A stretch of DNA of 64,000 bases from Rosa chinensis (Eukaryota > Streptophyta > Magnoliopsida > Rosales > Rosaceae). The DNA lies in NCBI RefSeq assembly GCF_002994745.2, contig NC_037089.1:21055641-21119640 (forward strand), given 5' to 3'. Under the pieces are notes generated by a model, which was not told the DNA's origin, ran no database searches, and worked only from the letters and a program-made list of their open reading frames with translations. Within the stretch, counting starts at the first letter, position 1. Each line of letters begins with the position of its first letter. A program made the position numbers and the translations under genes. Positions 11,401 to 23,217 of this stretch are shown one piece after another.

Positions 11401-13072
11401 GCCCGACTTGGCTGCTGAAAATGGTGAAGTTGAATAGAACAGCATAATAAATTCAGAGCGCCGCTAAAACGTGTGGGAGTAAATTATGCAGATAACATTG
11501 ATCCCAGAAAAAAACAATTTGCACAAGAAAACAAAATTGCTCCTCCCAATGGATGTCAAAGCCAAGTTGGATAAAAAGACGAGTACGATACCATCACTCA
11601 CAACACTATCTCCTAAAAGTAATAGATTGCAAGATAAGCCTCCTTAGATTTTCAGAGACGTGGTAAAAAGCAAGTAGATGTTCATACACTGCATGAAATA
11701 AAAATTAAGACCTTGTCCAAAGAATTCAGGTAATCCACAGCTCTTTCCCTGTTGACCATGAAAGTGTGCTCGTCCATTTCAATGTTCGGTGAACCCCTAC
11801 AAATCAAAACACCAATTTTTAATCAGATTTTGTGATCATTATTTACCTGATAGTCAAAAAGTGAAACTGGGTTGTACGTGAGTGATTTACCTTCCCCACC
11901 AAAGCTCCTCTTCGGTGGTCTCATCCTTGACGACGCGTTTATCTCTTGGAGACCGACCTGTCTTGGCTCCAGAAAGTGTTGCTAATGCGCCTGTTGACGT
12001 AACGAACGACCCCTTTTCATTATTTATCGCCTGCTCATATAGCTCTGCACCAGATACAACCCAACATAGCCATGACATCAATAAACAACACAAACTCACT
12101 AAAAACCCTTTCGGTTACAAAATCATTTCAATACACATTATCAGTATCCAAAAATCGGTTGGTTTCTTTACTCAGAAAACAAAGAACACAGAAACAGAGG
12201 AATTGATGGATGTGTGTTACCAGCAGGAGAGAGGTTGTAGAGTACATGGGTGAACTTGAGCGCACTGTCACTGACGCTGATGGTGGGAGTGAAATGATGG
12301 TGGTGCGATGACACCTTCGGGGTATGATGGGGAGACTGCTGAGCAGGGTCTCCTCTCACAACCTTTGGTCCAGTCCCTCTCGTCAGCGACGCCAGAGAGT
12401 TACTGCCACAAACAAAACAAAACCAACCCACCAACTCAGAAACCCATATAAAGGGGTCTTCTTTCTGCCGGAAAAATATATTTCCGGGATATTTGCCGGA
12501 CTTTGAATTGTGTAGTAAAATAAAAAAAATGATTATATTAAGATTCCTGGGAATCAGGACCACGCTAGGTCCCAAGGCTAACACATACGGAATCCCGCAT
12601 CGTCCGACGTGTCACTTAACTAGTGGCCCTCCCAAACCATTACGAGTCAAATTTTCTTTTTTCAGTTGCGTCAGAAATTTAAAAAGCAAATAAAATAATG
12701 CACCTTTCAATTTTATATTAAAAAATGTCCAAAATGGTGGATGCACACGTCAAGGTTTGACACGTGGAAATACCTGATGGACTGGAGCTGCTGCATCTGG
12801 CGTTCCTCCTCGGAGAGAGCGACAGCAAAGTCTCCCTGAGTGCCCTTGATGGGTGTCGTCGGTGCCGACTTCTTCTTCTGCAGCGAATGAAGCTGGTCGA
12901 TGGTCTGAGCCTTCACCGTCGCCGAGCTGTCGTCGTGGCACACCCCATTCCCGTTCTTCGGCGTCGTATGGATCTTCGCCAGCCCGTTCCTCGCCGCTCC
13001 GTTGCCGTTCGTCACCGCCGCCGGGCCGTTCCCAGTCGCGAAGCTGAAATCTCCGTCACCGTTAGACGCCAT
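8448..13072 (-). CDS. PCK1: phosphoenolpyruvate carboxykinase (ATP), 12 exons
   Basis: The enzyme converts oxaloacetate plus ATP to PEP, CO2 and ADP, and acts in cytosolic gluconeogenesis and organic-acid and nitrogen metabolism. Exons, in order of translation: 13072-12774, 12402-12221, 12044-11891, 11796-11712, 11019-10919, 10700-10402, 10242-10069, 9968-9903, 9409-9231, 9132-8963, 8857-8689, 8591-8448. All sites are GT..AG, and the 2022 nt give 673 residues, the usual plant length. Residues 1-99 are the plant-specific N-terminal extension with the basic KKKSAPTTP segment (66-74), which resembles the regulatory phosphorylation site of plant PEPCKs. The P-loop GLSGTGKTT is at 371-379, GDDEH at 390-394 and EGGCYAK at 405-411. 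The substrate-binding block around [18 protein letters not shown] lies in exon 6. The gene has no disabling change and should be the functional member of the pair. The symbol PCK1 follows Arabidopsis usage. Confidence 0.96.
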
Positions 13073-13422
13073 CTCAATCCACTGCAACAAAAAAAAAAAA
13101 AAAGATTAATTAACGTCATTTATGTATTTCCAAAAGTTCAAAACATCGCCATCACAGAGATATATCGGTGTACTTGAGTAGTGCATGAAAAATATAGGGG
13201 CTATATTTCAAACTTCTTGATGATAATGGTGGAGCAAAAAAGCCAGAGAAGAATTTAGGGATAGGATAGAGAGAGGGCGAACCAGAATTTGAGACGAAAA
13301 TGAGTATGAAAGAGCTAATGGGAAATGGAAATGAGAGAGTGACCGATCATGCAAATGAGAGTGAGATTTTGCTGAAACGCAAATGAGAAGGTGATGAGGG
13401 TAAAGAGCACGTAGCGGAGTCG

Positions 13423-13428
13423 TTTATA
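13423..13428 (-). promoter_or_regulatory. candidate TATA box of the PEPCK gene
   Basis: On the minus strand this reads TATAAA within CCTTTATAAACG, about 350 bases before the PEPCK ATG. It is followed by an AG/CT-rich stretch typical of a plant 5' leader. The position implies a leader of roughly 320 nt, which is plausible but unproven. Confidence 0.4.
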
Positions 13429-14010
13429 AAGGGCTCAAGTTAACCTGAGGTTAAGCTAACGCTGGTCAAAGTTAACTGTGGTTGGGTTAGATCCTATCCC
13501 TCATGATCAAGGGTCAAGTTCTTCTCCCCCGGACGCGAAAAATTCCAAATCCCATTAAACAAGGGAGGATAAAGCCTAGGAATCCAGTGGTCCGGAGACC
13601 ATCCTAAGCTGTCTACACCTGGGCAAAAGTTGTTAGATTTAGTTTCCTTATTTTTCGAATAATTGATCTTATCTAATCTTTATCAAGCTCTGTTCATTTA
13701 TTTGTTATGACTAAATTTTTTACTACATTTACTCGAATTTTAACATCGTGATAAACGCGTCTCTCAGATACGTTTTTCCTGAATTTGTTGCACTGAAAGT
13801 TTTGAAACCGAATACAACAAAGATGTCTTTATTAAATCATACAGTTTTAAGTAACGTAAAAAAAGGATCGTCAGAGGATAAAAAACTAAGAAGACGTCAA
13901 GAAATCTTATCTTATGCTCGGCCATGTCATGCTTAAATCATTTTTACCTTTTGTGTGAATTATTAATACTCTATTTTGATGAGACAAAGTCCTGATTAGA
14001 TATGCTTTAT

Positions 14011-14062
14011 TTGGCTAATCCAAATACATAGAAACATTGGCTAATCCAAATACATAGAAACA
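14011..14062. repeat. 26-bp tandem duplication
   Basis: Two perfect adjacent copies begin TTGGCTAATCCAAATACATA, at 14011 and 14037. The identity indicates a recent local duplication. No function is apparent. Confidence 0.9.
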
Positions 14063-16177
14063 CATTGCATGAGCAGCATGACATAGGCTACATAAATGTA
14101 GAATTGTAGAATTCAAATCACACCTTGTCCAAAAAAAAGAATTCATATTACATATTTAAATGGTAATTTACATTAATTATACAATCTTTGTATTTTTTCT
14201 GCATACATGCTATTGAATAGAATCATAAATGCATTGTTAAAACTTCTCATATTGATCCAACTAACTAATGTAAACCCAAAGTAATAGTGTACATATACTA
14301 ATGCAAAGGCCAGCAAACCCTAGCCCTAGGGTTTCAAGCAGACGGCAAGCAAGGTGTTCTATGTGTTGTTCTTAGGCGTGAAGGCAAGTGAGGTTCTCAA
14401 TTCAACATATCAAAATTTTGATCTTGGATTGCGGTTTTCGAAATCGGTTGGATTCTTGCAAATCTAAGGCTGGGTTTTGATCTGAAACAGCATCGTTCGG
14501 GATAGCTTGGAGGTAGGTCAACATGTGTTTTGGTGCTCAAAGAGAATGACTGATTGGTGTTGGCTACAAAAGAAGAAAGTAGGCCAGGTTTTGATCTCAT
14601 CGGCTCCGGTGACGATGGGCTAGACGGGCAGGCCGCCATGGAAGGCCACGATGACTGGATGGCAAATGATGCAATTTCGCCCTACTGCTAGCCTTGCTTT
14701 TAAGGCTCACAAGGAGGGTGCATTGACACTCTCATCCATTACTTAATGTTTTGGATTGGCCTGGCTCGAGAGTTTGACCTACCTGGGCGGTGTTAGGCTT
14801 TCTATGGTCTCTAAAGTGTCAGTTTAATTCATATCATGATTTTCATGGAATCGGTAATTATCTTGAGTTAGACTGGAGATCGCAAGTCTAGTGTACGTAA
14901 AGATAGTTTATGGGAGCTTTTTAAGATGTTTTTATTCTTCATTTGTACCACAATTGAGTGTAGCCATGTGATGTGTAGATGATTGATTTTTCCTTAGGTG
15001 GCGAGGCTATTTTTTAGTTGTACTAGGCTTGCATTCATGCAAGCATCCCTGGTTTGTAATGAGTTGCAATGCTTGGCTAGAGAGCTGGTTGCTTTCCCAC
15101 CAATTGCTTTATTCAAATTTTGTTACTCTCTAGCCGATTTAACTGTTGATCTAATGTTGTCAACTTTTATTTCAAACAAAAGTATTGATCTAACTAATCA
15201 GAAGCGATAAGACCAAAGTACAGTGTATGACATATTATTTGGTATAATTCATATTACAAATTTTACGTGGTAACTTTCCCATAGGCCAAGGACAGGGTCG
15301 AACCATCATTCTAGGATTGGCAGTTTGAATGTCCATTATATTTTTATTATGTTGCCTAGCTAAACCCATCACCTCATGTGCCAAAGTATTGTCTCCATGA
15401 ACTTTCCCAAATGGTGTTAAAAGATGCGTATACATGAGATTCCAAAACCACAAGCCCTATTGGTATTCTTTTTCGCATACAAATGTTAATGTATTGTCAA
15501 AACTACTCTTATTGATCCAACTAATCATAAGGGAAAAGACCAAATTATAATAAAAACCTCCCATTAATAATTAGAATTTAGAATGATGTTTCTCATAGAG
15601 TCATCGGTCATAGTTACTTCCAAATATAGTTGATCTAATTTCTGTTTCTTTTGGTCAATGAAAATATTTTTCAATTTCACAAACCTTTATATCTTTTAGT
15701 ACTGTTGCACCGTTTTGATTGCTCCCAGATAGTTGAGTTTGGTAGCCGCGACAGAGCAGAACATTCTTCATTATGCAAATTGCAGAGCCCTGTTACACGC
15801 AAACGGCAAAGGATGTAGCACCTAGCCCCCACACCTATGAGAAAGTTAATCCCAACCGTCCGTGACAGTTGCCTATTTAATAAATTGAATTTAATTTGGA
15901 GTTCAGTTCCGGTAGATTTTGCCGCCAAATTCTCGTGAAATTACGAGATGAGTTTTACTTTTACCTCGCCCTCGATAAGTGTGCACAGGAAATCGAGAGT
16001 GCGTTTTCGCTTCGCTACAGTTGTTAGAGAATAATTCCCAAGTCGTTTACTGCTTTACCCAAAGCTGGCATGGAATGATTGGAATCACTGGAACACGATA
16101 TTCACTCGGTGCGTTAATTAATTAAATTTATTAGCGTAGATTAGACTAAATTTATGTAGTGATAAACTAGTATAATA

Positions 16178-16352
16178 TGTTCACCTGGTCAGTTGCTGAC
16201 CAAAAAATTTATACTCAATAACTCTTAGATTTACATCCAAGGGTGGAAAACAAAACACCTCAACTTAATAATAATTCTCTCTACCATTGGATTTACATCC
16301 AAGGGTAGTTGAGCATTATTTTCTTGGTCAATAACTGACCAGGTGATCATTT
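16178..16352. mobile_element. small inverted-repeat element (MITE-like)
   Basis: The ends are inverted copies of a CACCTGGTCAGTTRYTGACCAA-type sequence (about 16180-16206 and 16323-16350). Inside there is a direct repeat of GATTTACATCCAAGGGT (near 16230 and 16290). The size and terminal inverted repeats fit a MITE. I could not fix a target-site duplication, so its superfamily is open. Confidence 0.6.
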
Positions 16353-16555
16353 TCGTATACATATTTTATGAATCTGATGTAATAGTAATTTTCAAGGTGT
16401 CTGTAGTATTTATCTCCAAACTAAAATTTTGTTACAATTGATTTGATTAGACATAAAAGGATTAAAAGTAAAGATAGATTCGAGTTTGACTGATATGTGT
16501 ATATCGATCAGCTTGTTTTCCCTACTAGTTCCGCCACTGGTTTAGGTGGATTTTA

Positions 16556-16579
16556 ATTTTTTTTTTTTAAAGAGAATCA
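16556..16579 (-). mobile_element. poly-A tail end of a split SINE-like element
   Basis: Read on the minus strand, this is the tail of the tRNA-like unit at 22946-23026: TGATTCTCTTT followed by an A run. The Copia element at 16580-22940 separates the two parts. Beyond the A run lies a CCACCTAAACCAGTGG sequence that also occurs beside the head near 23025-23046. This is consistent with a target-site duplication of about 20 bp. Confidence 0.45.
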
Positions 16580-16797
16580 TGTTGTAGAGAAACTGAATTT
16601 GAGAGGAATTTGCTGTGTATTCTCATTGATAATATGAGCCTCTTTATATAGAGGATTACAATGCATAGAATCTCAATCATACAAGGAAAGCAATTCTACA
16701 TTGATTAGGATTCCAGATCATTTTAATTAAATCCTATTACCACTAGGTCAAGTAACCTAGAGTTTGGGCTAAACACAAATTAGGTTTTCCTTGAACA
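16580..16797 (-). repeat. 3' LTR of the Copia element
   Basis: This 218-bp repeat differs from the partner at 22723-22940 at six positions. It is preceded by the target duplication AATCA. On the minus strand it contains CTATATAAAG, the LTR TATA-type sequence. Confidence 0.93.
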
Positions 16798-17289
16798 CTC
16801 CCCCTTGTGTTGCCCAAACGCTGTGCTTCTCTCGTTGCCTCGTTAAAAACCTTGTCGAGTAACAAAAACCCAGTGGGACAAAAATAACCTCGGTCGAAGG
16901 GGAAAAAGAGCACAACACACCCTTCACGATTCGAGACGAACATGTAGACATCTCCCCCTGATGTCTGCACCTCCCCCTGATGACTACGATCATGGGAGTT
17001 CAGATAATTTCCGCAAGCCAATTCTTGCCACATGTTTCTTGAACGTGGAATTGGGCAATGACTCAGTAAACAAGTCTGCCTCACTGTCCTCAGATCGAAC
17101 CTAGTTCACTTTGATCTCGAGGAGTGTCTGTTGTTGCTGATTATGCTTGGTGTTGTCGCTTTTGATGTAGCCTTGCCTCATTTGTTCAAAACAAGTAGCA
17201 TTATCCTAAATGCTCGTAGGCTCATCTGTGGTAAACTTCAAACCACAATTGTTCGAACATGCGTAATTATGGATCCAATCCATATACAT

Positions 17290-20274
17290 TCACGAACCAC
17301 TTCGTGAAGAGCAATGATCTCTGCATTGTTCGAAGATATAGCGACTAGGGTCTATTCTGTAGACCTCCAAGATGTCACGGTCTTTTCCCATGGTGAACAC
17401 TTGACCGAATTGGGAATGACCTTTGTGTGGGTCAGAGAGATACCCAACATCAGCAAAATCTTCCAAAACACATGTCGTTTTGGGATGGGGATAATGGACG
17501 CAGGCCAATGTTGGCGGCGTACCTGGTGTGTGATGGGTCCGAATCCATCATCTCTTTGTAGGGATAGAACAAGCCCATATCATTCATACATCTTAAGTAT
17601 CGAAAGATATCTTTTACACCAATCCAATGGCATCGCGTTGGCGCAGAGCTATATCTAGCTAACAAGTTCACTGCAAATGAGATAATGCGCCTATTGTATT
17701 CTAGTAAGACACTTCTGCCTCTAGCACATCTTCGCCATCATCCTTCAGACGAAGAGGATCCTTTTCAGGATCAAGACTACGGACGATCATGGGGGTGCTT
17801 GAAGGCTTGACCTAGTCAAAATGCCTAAGCATCTATCGACACGATGCTCAAGTTCCAAACCGAGACATAATCGTGTTCTCCCAAAATCCTTCATCTCAAA
17901 CTACGGATTTCAAGTATTCAGTGGTTTCCCTTAACTCTTTAAAGGCTTCTAATGAAGATCATGTCCAACATGAACCGCGATAGAATCCGAAACTTGTTAT
18001 AGAAACGCGTGGGCATATCCCTTCCCAATCAAGTAGTCACTTTAGTGAGCGTTTCAACCTTATTGTAAACGCGCTCCGTGGTCTAGAGCCTCTTGACTTG
18101 GGTAAATGAAGTTCGCCATGAACCTTCATGTATATTCCCTATCTAGATCCCTATAGAGATACGTAGTGACCATATTTGTAGGCTACATGTTCAGTTATTC
18201 GGAAACTACCAAACTGAAAAGGTAGTGGAGTGCAATGACATCCATTACGAGAGAATATGTCTCATCGTATTCGATTCCAGGGCGTTTTGTGAGAAGCCTT
18301 GCGCCATAAAGCGAGATTACCATCTCTTTTTCTCATCACGCTTTCTAACGAAGATCCATTAGTCAATAGGTTTTATGTCAGGAGATGTTAGCATCTCTAG
18401 CTCGAAGACCTGCCTCTTCGTTAGAGAATCCATCTTAACCTGAATCGCATTTTTCCATTTAGGCCAAATCTCTCTACGTTGGCACTCATTCATCAACGGA
18501 GCGTGGTTCGATATCATCTGACTCAACACACTCATGCGCAACAAAATACGCAACTATATCACCAATTATGATGGAGTTTCTATCCCACGTCTCATGTACA
18601 CTAGTGTAATTTTCATAGAGCTCTATATTCTCAGGAATATGTTTTGACGTTGAGGCGTCCCCCAACGATAACCATAACTCGGAAGATTCTCATGAGACGG
18701 ATTTTTAGTCTTGATGATTAAAGGATTGGAATGTGCCAAAGTATCCTTCGAACCCACGGGCCTCTCCACGCATCCTAGCTGGGGCCATGGCCTGTAACGC
18801 CAGAGTGCCACTCTCTTTGGCATTGGCGCCATGCCTACCTCCGTGTAGGGTGGCGCTACGTCCTCTCGTAGGGACGTCCTTCCTTGCAGGCATGTTTGCA
18901 GCATATTTGCAGCATATTTGTGTGATCTCGTCACTTTAATAGGGATCAAGATGAGACATAGTGGGGATAGACTACAACAATTCATGTCGTTCCTGTTGAA
19001 CATTCGTGTTCTTATCTCCCCCTAACGACGGGAAGACTGTCTCATCAAAGTGACAACCCGCAAATCTAGCGGTAAAGAGATCGCCTTGCAAATGCATTAA
19101 GTGGCGGACGATTGTTGGAGTCCCAAATCCAACGTAGTTGCCCATTCGTCTGTAAGGACCCATCATAGAGCGCTGTGGCGGCGCAATTGGCACATAAATG
19201 GCTCACTCAAATGTGCGTAAGTACAAAATATGTGTACCCAGTCACTAGCTGTAACGCAGAGGTACATTGAGTGGTGGTAGGTCGTAGACGAATTAGCATG
19301 GCTGCATGCGATATCGCATCACCCCAAGCGGATGTAAGAAGATTGGTGCGCATTACCAATGTTCGGGCTACCATCGTAGTCGTGTCCGCGAGACCAATTG
19401 GGTGTGTACATGGGAATATGATGTCCAACATCAAGCCCATTGCAATATCCATCGAAAGTCTTCGATGTAAACTCACTAGCATAGTCAAATCCAATTGACT
19501 GAATATGATGATTTGGGGAGTGAGCCCATTGTCATATGGTATGTGCTAGGAGTGTAGCATAAGCAGCATTTATAGGTGGACAATGGCACAACATGTGACC
19601 AGTGTGTTTGCGTGTCAACCAACATCATAAAATATTTAAGCGTCCGCAAGTTGGTTGAATCAATCCACAAAATCCCTACGGATTCTTTGTAAGAACAGAA
19701 TGAGTATTGTCATATCCTTTGCATAGGACGGTCTCAGTCCTAATTTCCCTAAGGAATGGGCTTAGTAAAACGAGCGAGAGGCTTTAGGAGCAACCAATGA
19801 GAATTTTGGTTAGGCCTGAGCGTCTGAAACTCTATTTTGAAGCAAGTTGGTGATTGCAGCATCACCTAGGGCGCCATCACCATGATGGACGCCATCCATG
19901 GAGTCACGGATAGGGACTACGCCAACCCTAGGCTGATGGTGGACGGAGGCGGTGCCCTAGGCAGCAGCGTCGGTCACACTTAGTCTAAGAATCAACTTTT
20001 GATTCATGCTTCGTTTCGCTCGAAAGAAATGATGTCCATGTGAAGTCTTTTGTAGACGGATCATCATATCATGAGTAGGATGATCTATCCTGTCGTGACA
20101 AAGCCAATATGTGTATAAATCCAAGAGATCTTCTCTCATAACTTTATTAGATTTAATAGCTCGAATAGTGACATAAAGTCTACTAGAGCGACACATAAAC
20201 TTCTCTAAGATGCGCCTTTGTTCGCAATTATTAGAGGTAATGCAAAGGAACTCATTTCCGTTCTCTACATGCAT
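17290..20274 (-). pseudogene. Copia pol remnant (integrase, RT, RNase H)
   Basis: The remnants lie in order on the minus strand. Near 20270-19960 is the GAG-pre-integrase block with HDRIDHPTHDMMIRLQKTSHG. Integrase pieces lie at about 19670-19210. The linker before RT has GSKDTLAHSNP near 18750. RNase H/RT-tail pieces include VKDIFRYLRCMNDMGLFYP at about 17620. Stops and frame changes separate all of them, so no complete enzyme can be made. Some boundaries are approximate. Confidence 0.8.
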
Positions 20275-20699
20275 TTTTGCATGGAATTCGTTGGCTATTC
20301 ATAGGTGTGATTTTCCCTATGAGCGTAGAGAGCTTTTGCGACAATAATCAAGGTACCTTTTGGCAAGGGGAACTTGGGCTATTCCATGTCCTTGAATTAA
20401 TATTGATGGCCTAGCCATCGTAGTCACAAAGTAATATGCTTAAAATCAAAATTGAGTCATAATGGAAAGAACTCGAAATTTTATTCATAAGCCAACGGAG
20501 TACATCATTGTTTCTATGATCAAAGAAAATCTAATCCAATAAAAAGTAATATAGCAATCGCCTACATCTCTTGGAAAATAAAAAGACTTAATCAAAATCG
20601 CCAGTTTCTGGGTCTTGATCCTTGTAGTCTTCCACCCTTAGATCTAGATCGCCATCTTGATCTTCTTGTGCCATGTAATTTGCTTCCCTTGCTTCACGA

Positions 20700-21690
20700 T
20701 ACGTCTTGTATGCGTTTGCAACATTCTGGGGTGCGGTACATGTTTGGCCCAATGTTCAGTTGATCCACATCGAAAACAAACATCATAATGGTCAGGCTCC
20801 CTTGATCGAGGCGCCATTGGGGCGCGATTTGGATGACCTATCCTCTTGGTGGCGTTACCACCATGGTCGGAGGCTCCGCCTCTCTCTCTCTCTTCACACG
20901 TTGACCTCCACGGTTCCGTGCACGCCTCTCTTGGCTATTTCCTTCCTCTTTAGGGCTAACATATGGACCAGAATGTCCAGAATTGTCCCTATCCTTAGGG
21001 TTTCGCTCCTTGCGTCCTCCATTGGAGGCGCGACTATAGTTAGACTTCGGAATAGGCTTAGTTCCCACGGGTCTAGCATTATAGTTCTTCACAAGGATAT
21101 TATCGTGCTTTTCAGCTATGTTCAAGGTGCCAATGAGCTCATGAAACCTTGTGATACATCCTGCATTTACATCAATCCGATAATTCTTTGAAATCATCAG
21201 TGCAGAGATGGGGAAGGTAGAGAGAGTCTTCTCGATCAACATCGTATCAGTTATGGCTTAGCCACAAAACTCCATCAGAGACTTGATACGAAGAGCTTCT
21301 GAGTTATAATCAAGCACAAACTTGAAATCACAAAAGCGGAGGCTATGCCATCGCACTTCTAAATCAGGAAGCAGGGAGTCACGAACGTTGCCAAATCGCT
21401 GCTCAAGTTCTACCCATAGCTTTCTTGGGTCTTCCTCATTGAGGTATTCATTTTGGAGCGCGTCATTCATGTGCCTTGTCATGAGAATTATGGCTTTAGC
21501 TTGTTTTGCTTCAAAAGCAGTAGCTTGCTCAATGGAGAGCACGTTCTGACTAGGCTCTTGGATGGCTTCCAAAAGTTCATCAGCCTTAAGATGTTGGCGC
21601 ACATCTCGGACCCACCTATGGTATCCTGCGCCAGTTGTCTCGAGTGGAACAAAGTTCAACTTGTTCAGGTAACTCATCCTGAAAAACAAC
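20700..21690 (-). pseudogene. Copia GAG remnant
   Basis: On the minus strand a GAG-type protein (UBN2/DUF4219-like) starts near 21677 with MSYLNKLNFVPLETTG. It runs in one frame to a TAA at about 21258 after EFCG and continues in the same frame past it through a basic, RG-rich stretch. The nucleic-acid-binding knuckle CFRCGSTEHWAKH lacks its final cysteine. The protein is therefore disabled. Confidence 0.8.
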
Positions 21691-21699
21691 ACAAGATTA

Positions 21700-22722
21700 G
21701 GGTTAGTTTCGGAGCAAAAAGGCTATCACGAAAAACTATTAAATTTCTGAGCGTAGTCGCTTCCAAGAAATTAGGAATTTTCTGAGCGTAATCGCTTCTA
21801 AGAAAATCCGATTCCAAGAGGGGTTTTGGATTAGATCAAAACAACGATGTATGTGGTCGATCGTTTTCTTCTCAACAAACTCTAAGTTTGGAGGACTCTA
21901 CAAGCTCCAAGCTTGGAGTGAGCACGAACCCCCACAGTTCGGTTTTTGGTCTCCCCTACGTAGAGAAAGGGGGGTAGGAGAATGGATTTTGGAAGTCCCC
22001 TAAAAAGAAGAAGAAGTTGAAAAACTTCACAAAAAAGGAAACTTTTAGAAAAGTTTACCTTAAAAGGATGGCCAGAAAATGTCGCCGAAAAAGTACTGTA
22101 GCTGCAGGAAGTATTGTAGCTGACAGGAAAAGTCGCCGGAAAAATGTTGACCGGCGTTGACGACCGTTGACTGGAGGTGCTGACGTGGCAGATTGGAGTT
22201 GATTGGGCGCTGACGCAATCGCTGATGTGGCAGTGCTGACGTGGCGCCTGAGATGGGTGACGTCAGTGGGCCAAGCTTCTGGGCTGGGCTGCTTCTGGGC
22301 CTGCTCTGTGTGGTTTTGGGCCGAACGCAGGGCTGGGCTGATCTGCTGCCTCCCTTTTTTTTTTTTTTTTCTTTCTTTTCTTTTTCTCTTTCTACCGGTT
22401 CGGTTGTAGTTTTTTCTGGTGGCCGGTTTGGATAGTTTTAGGCCGGTTTCGGTGGAGAAATTTCCGGTTCCGGGTTTCTGGGGTGGAGATGCTGCAGGGG
22501 GTCGAGTATGGCTGCAGGAGGTGGTGAGGAAGGCTTTGAACCGAGCAAGAGAACTTTTGCTACTTCCGGTGGCCGGTCCGGTGGTTTGCCGGCCAGTTCT
22601 GGGGGTGGGGCCGCCGGTTCTGGATTCCTGGAGTTGAGATCTTCAAGGTGGACGGCGGTGGTTTCTGGGATTTGAAGACTACGAATTTAAGATTTCAGGG
22701 TTAGGGCTTCGTGCTGATAACG
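21700..22722 (-). other. untranslated leader of the Copia element
   Basis: This is the region between the 5' LTR and GAG. It has no open frame of note. It includes a long pyrimidine tract at 22348-22392 (+ strand T/C run) and a G-rich segment at 22400-22630. The primer-binding-site-like sequence is at its upper edge beside 22723. Confidence 0.6.
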
Positions 22723-22940
22723 TGTTGTAGAGAAACTGAATTTGAGAGGAATTTGCTGTGTATTCTCATTGATAATAGGGGCCTCTTTATATAGAGGATT
22801 ACAATGCATAGAATCTCAATCATACAAGGAAAGTAATTCTACATTGATTAGGATTCTAGATCCTTTTAATTAAATCCTATTACCACTAGGTCAAGTAACC
22901 TAGAGTTTGAGCTAAACACAAATTAGGTTTTCCTTGAACA
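22723..22940 (-). repeat. 5' LTR of the Copia element
   Basis: This 218-bp repeat is the partner of 16580-16797 and is followed on the plus strand by the target duplication AATCA at 22941-22945. On the minus strand it is the promoter-bearing LTR, with a CTATATAAAG sequence. Confidence 0.93.
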
Positions 22941-22945
22941 AATCA

Positions 22946-23026
22946 AAGGATTTCACTCATACGGTCATACCCCCATATGGTGACGCGAACCCATGATCTC
23001 GATCTTAGGTAGTGGGTACTCTAACC
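22946..23026 (-). mobile_element. tRNA-derived SINE-like head, interrupted by Copia
   Basis: The minus strand reads GGTTAGAGTACCC then GATCATGGGTTCGCGTC. These resemble a decayed tRNA A box and a B box at suitable spacing. The unit continues across the Copia insertion into an A-rich tail at 16556-16579. A CCACTGATTTAGGTAGACTT sequence borders the head and a close relative borders the tail, as for a target duplication. It is very short (about 105 bp), so it may be a truncated copy. Confidence 0.45.
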
Positions 23027-23217
23027 ACTGATTTAGGTAGACTTAAAGCCCACTGATTTAGGTGGACTTAAGCCCAGGCAAAAGAGAAAAAGGTGAAAAA
23101 AAAAAAAGTCCTTGGTAGTTGGTATTTCATATTTTGTTCTGTAGAGTTTGGCTCAGGTACTTCAGTTATGGCATTGCCACTTCTTTGATGTTTCGTCTTT
23201 TCCTACATTATTTTCTA

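Larger units (their letters stand above)
13073..16177. other. PEPCK promoter side and intergenic DNA
   Basis: The first 400 bases are the PEPCK leader and core promoter, with GTTAAC- and GGTTAA-type repeats at 13438-13475. Beyond that I see no gene. The 14290-15200 stretch (start near a palindromic CCCTAGCCCTAGGG, later G-rich TGG tracts) resembles a decayed retroposon, but I could not delimit it. Short open frames here have no recognisable content. Confidence 0.4.
16580..22940 (-). mobile_element. Copia LTR retrotransposon, coding region decayed
   Basis: The element is 6,361 bp with two 218-bp LTRs (16580-16797 and 22723-22940) that start TGTTGTAGAG and end CCTTGAACA. It is flanked by the 5-bp duplication AATCA (16575-16579 and 22941-22945). 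It reads on the minus strand: a polypurine tract (AAGGGGGAG) abuts the left LTR, and a primer-site-like CGTTATCAGCACGAAGC abuts the right one. The order GAG, protease/integrase, RT, RNase H is that of Copia. I count six differences between the LTRs (about 97% identity). The coding parts carry many stops and frame changes, more than that LTR divergence suggests, so it may have been mobilised in trans as an already defective copy. Confidence 0.93.
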
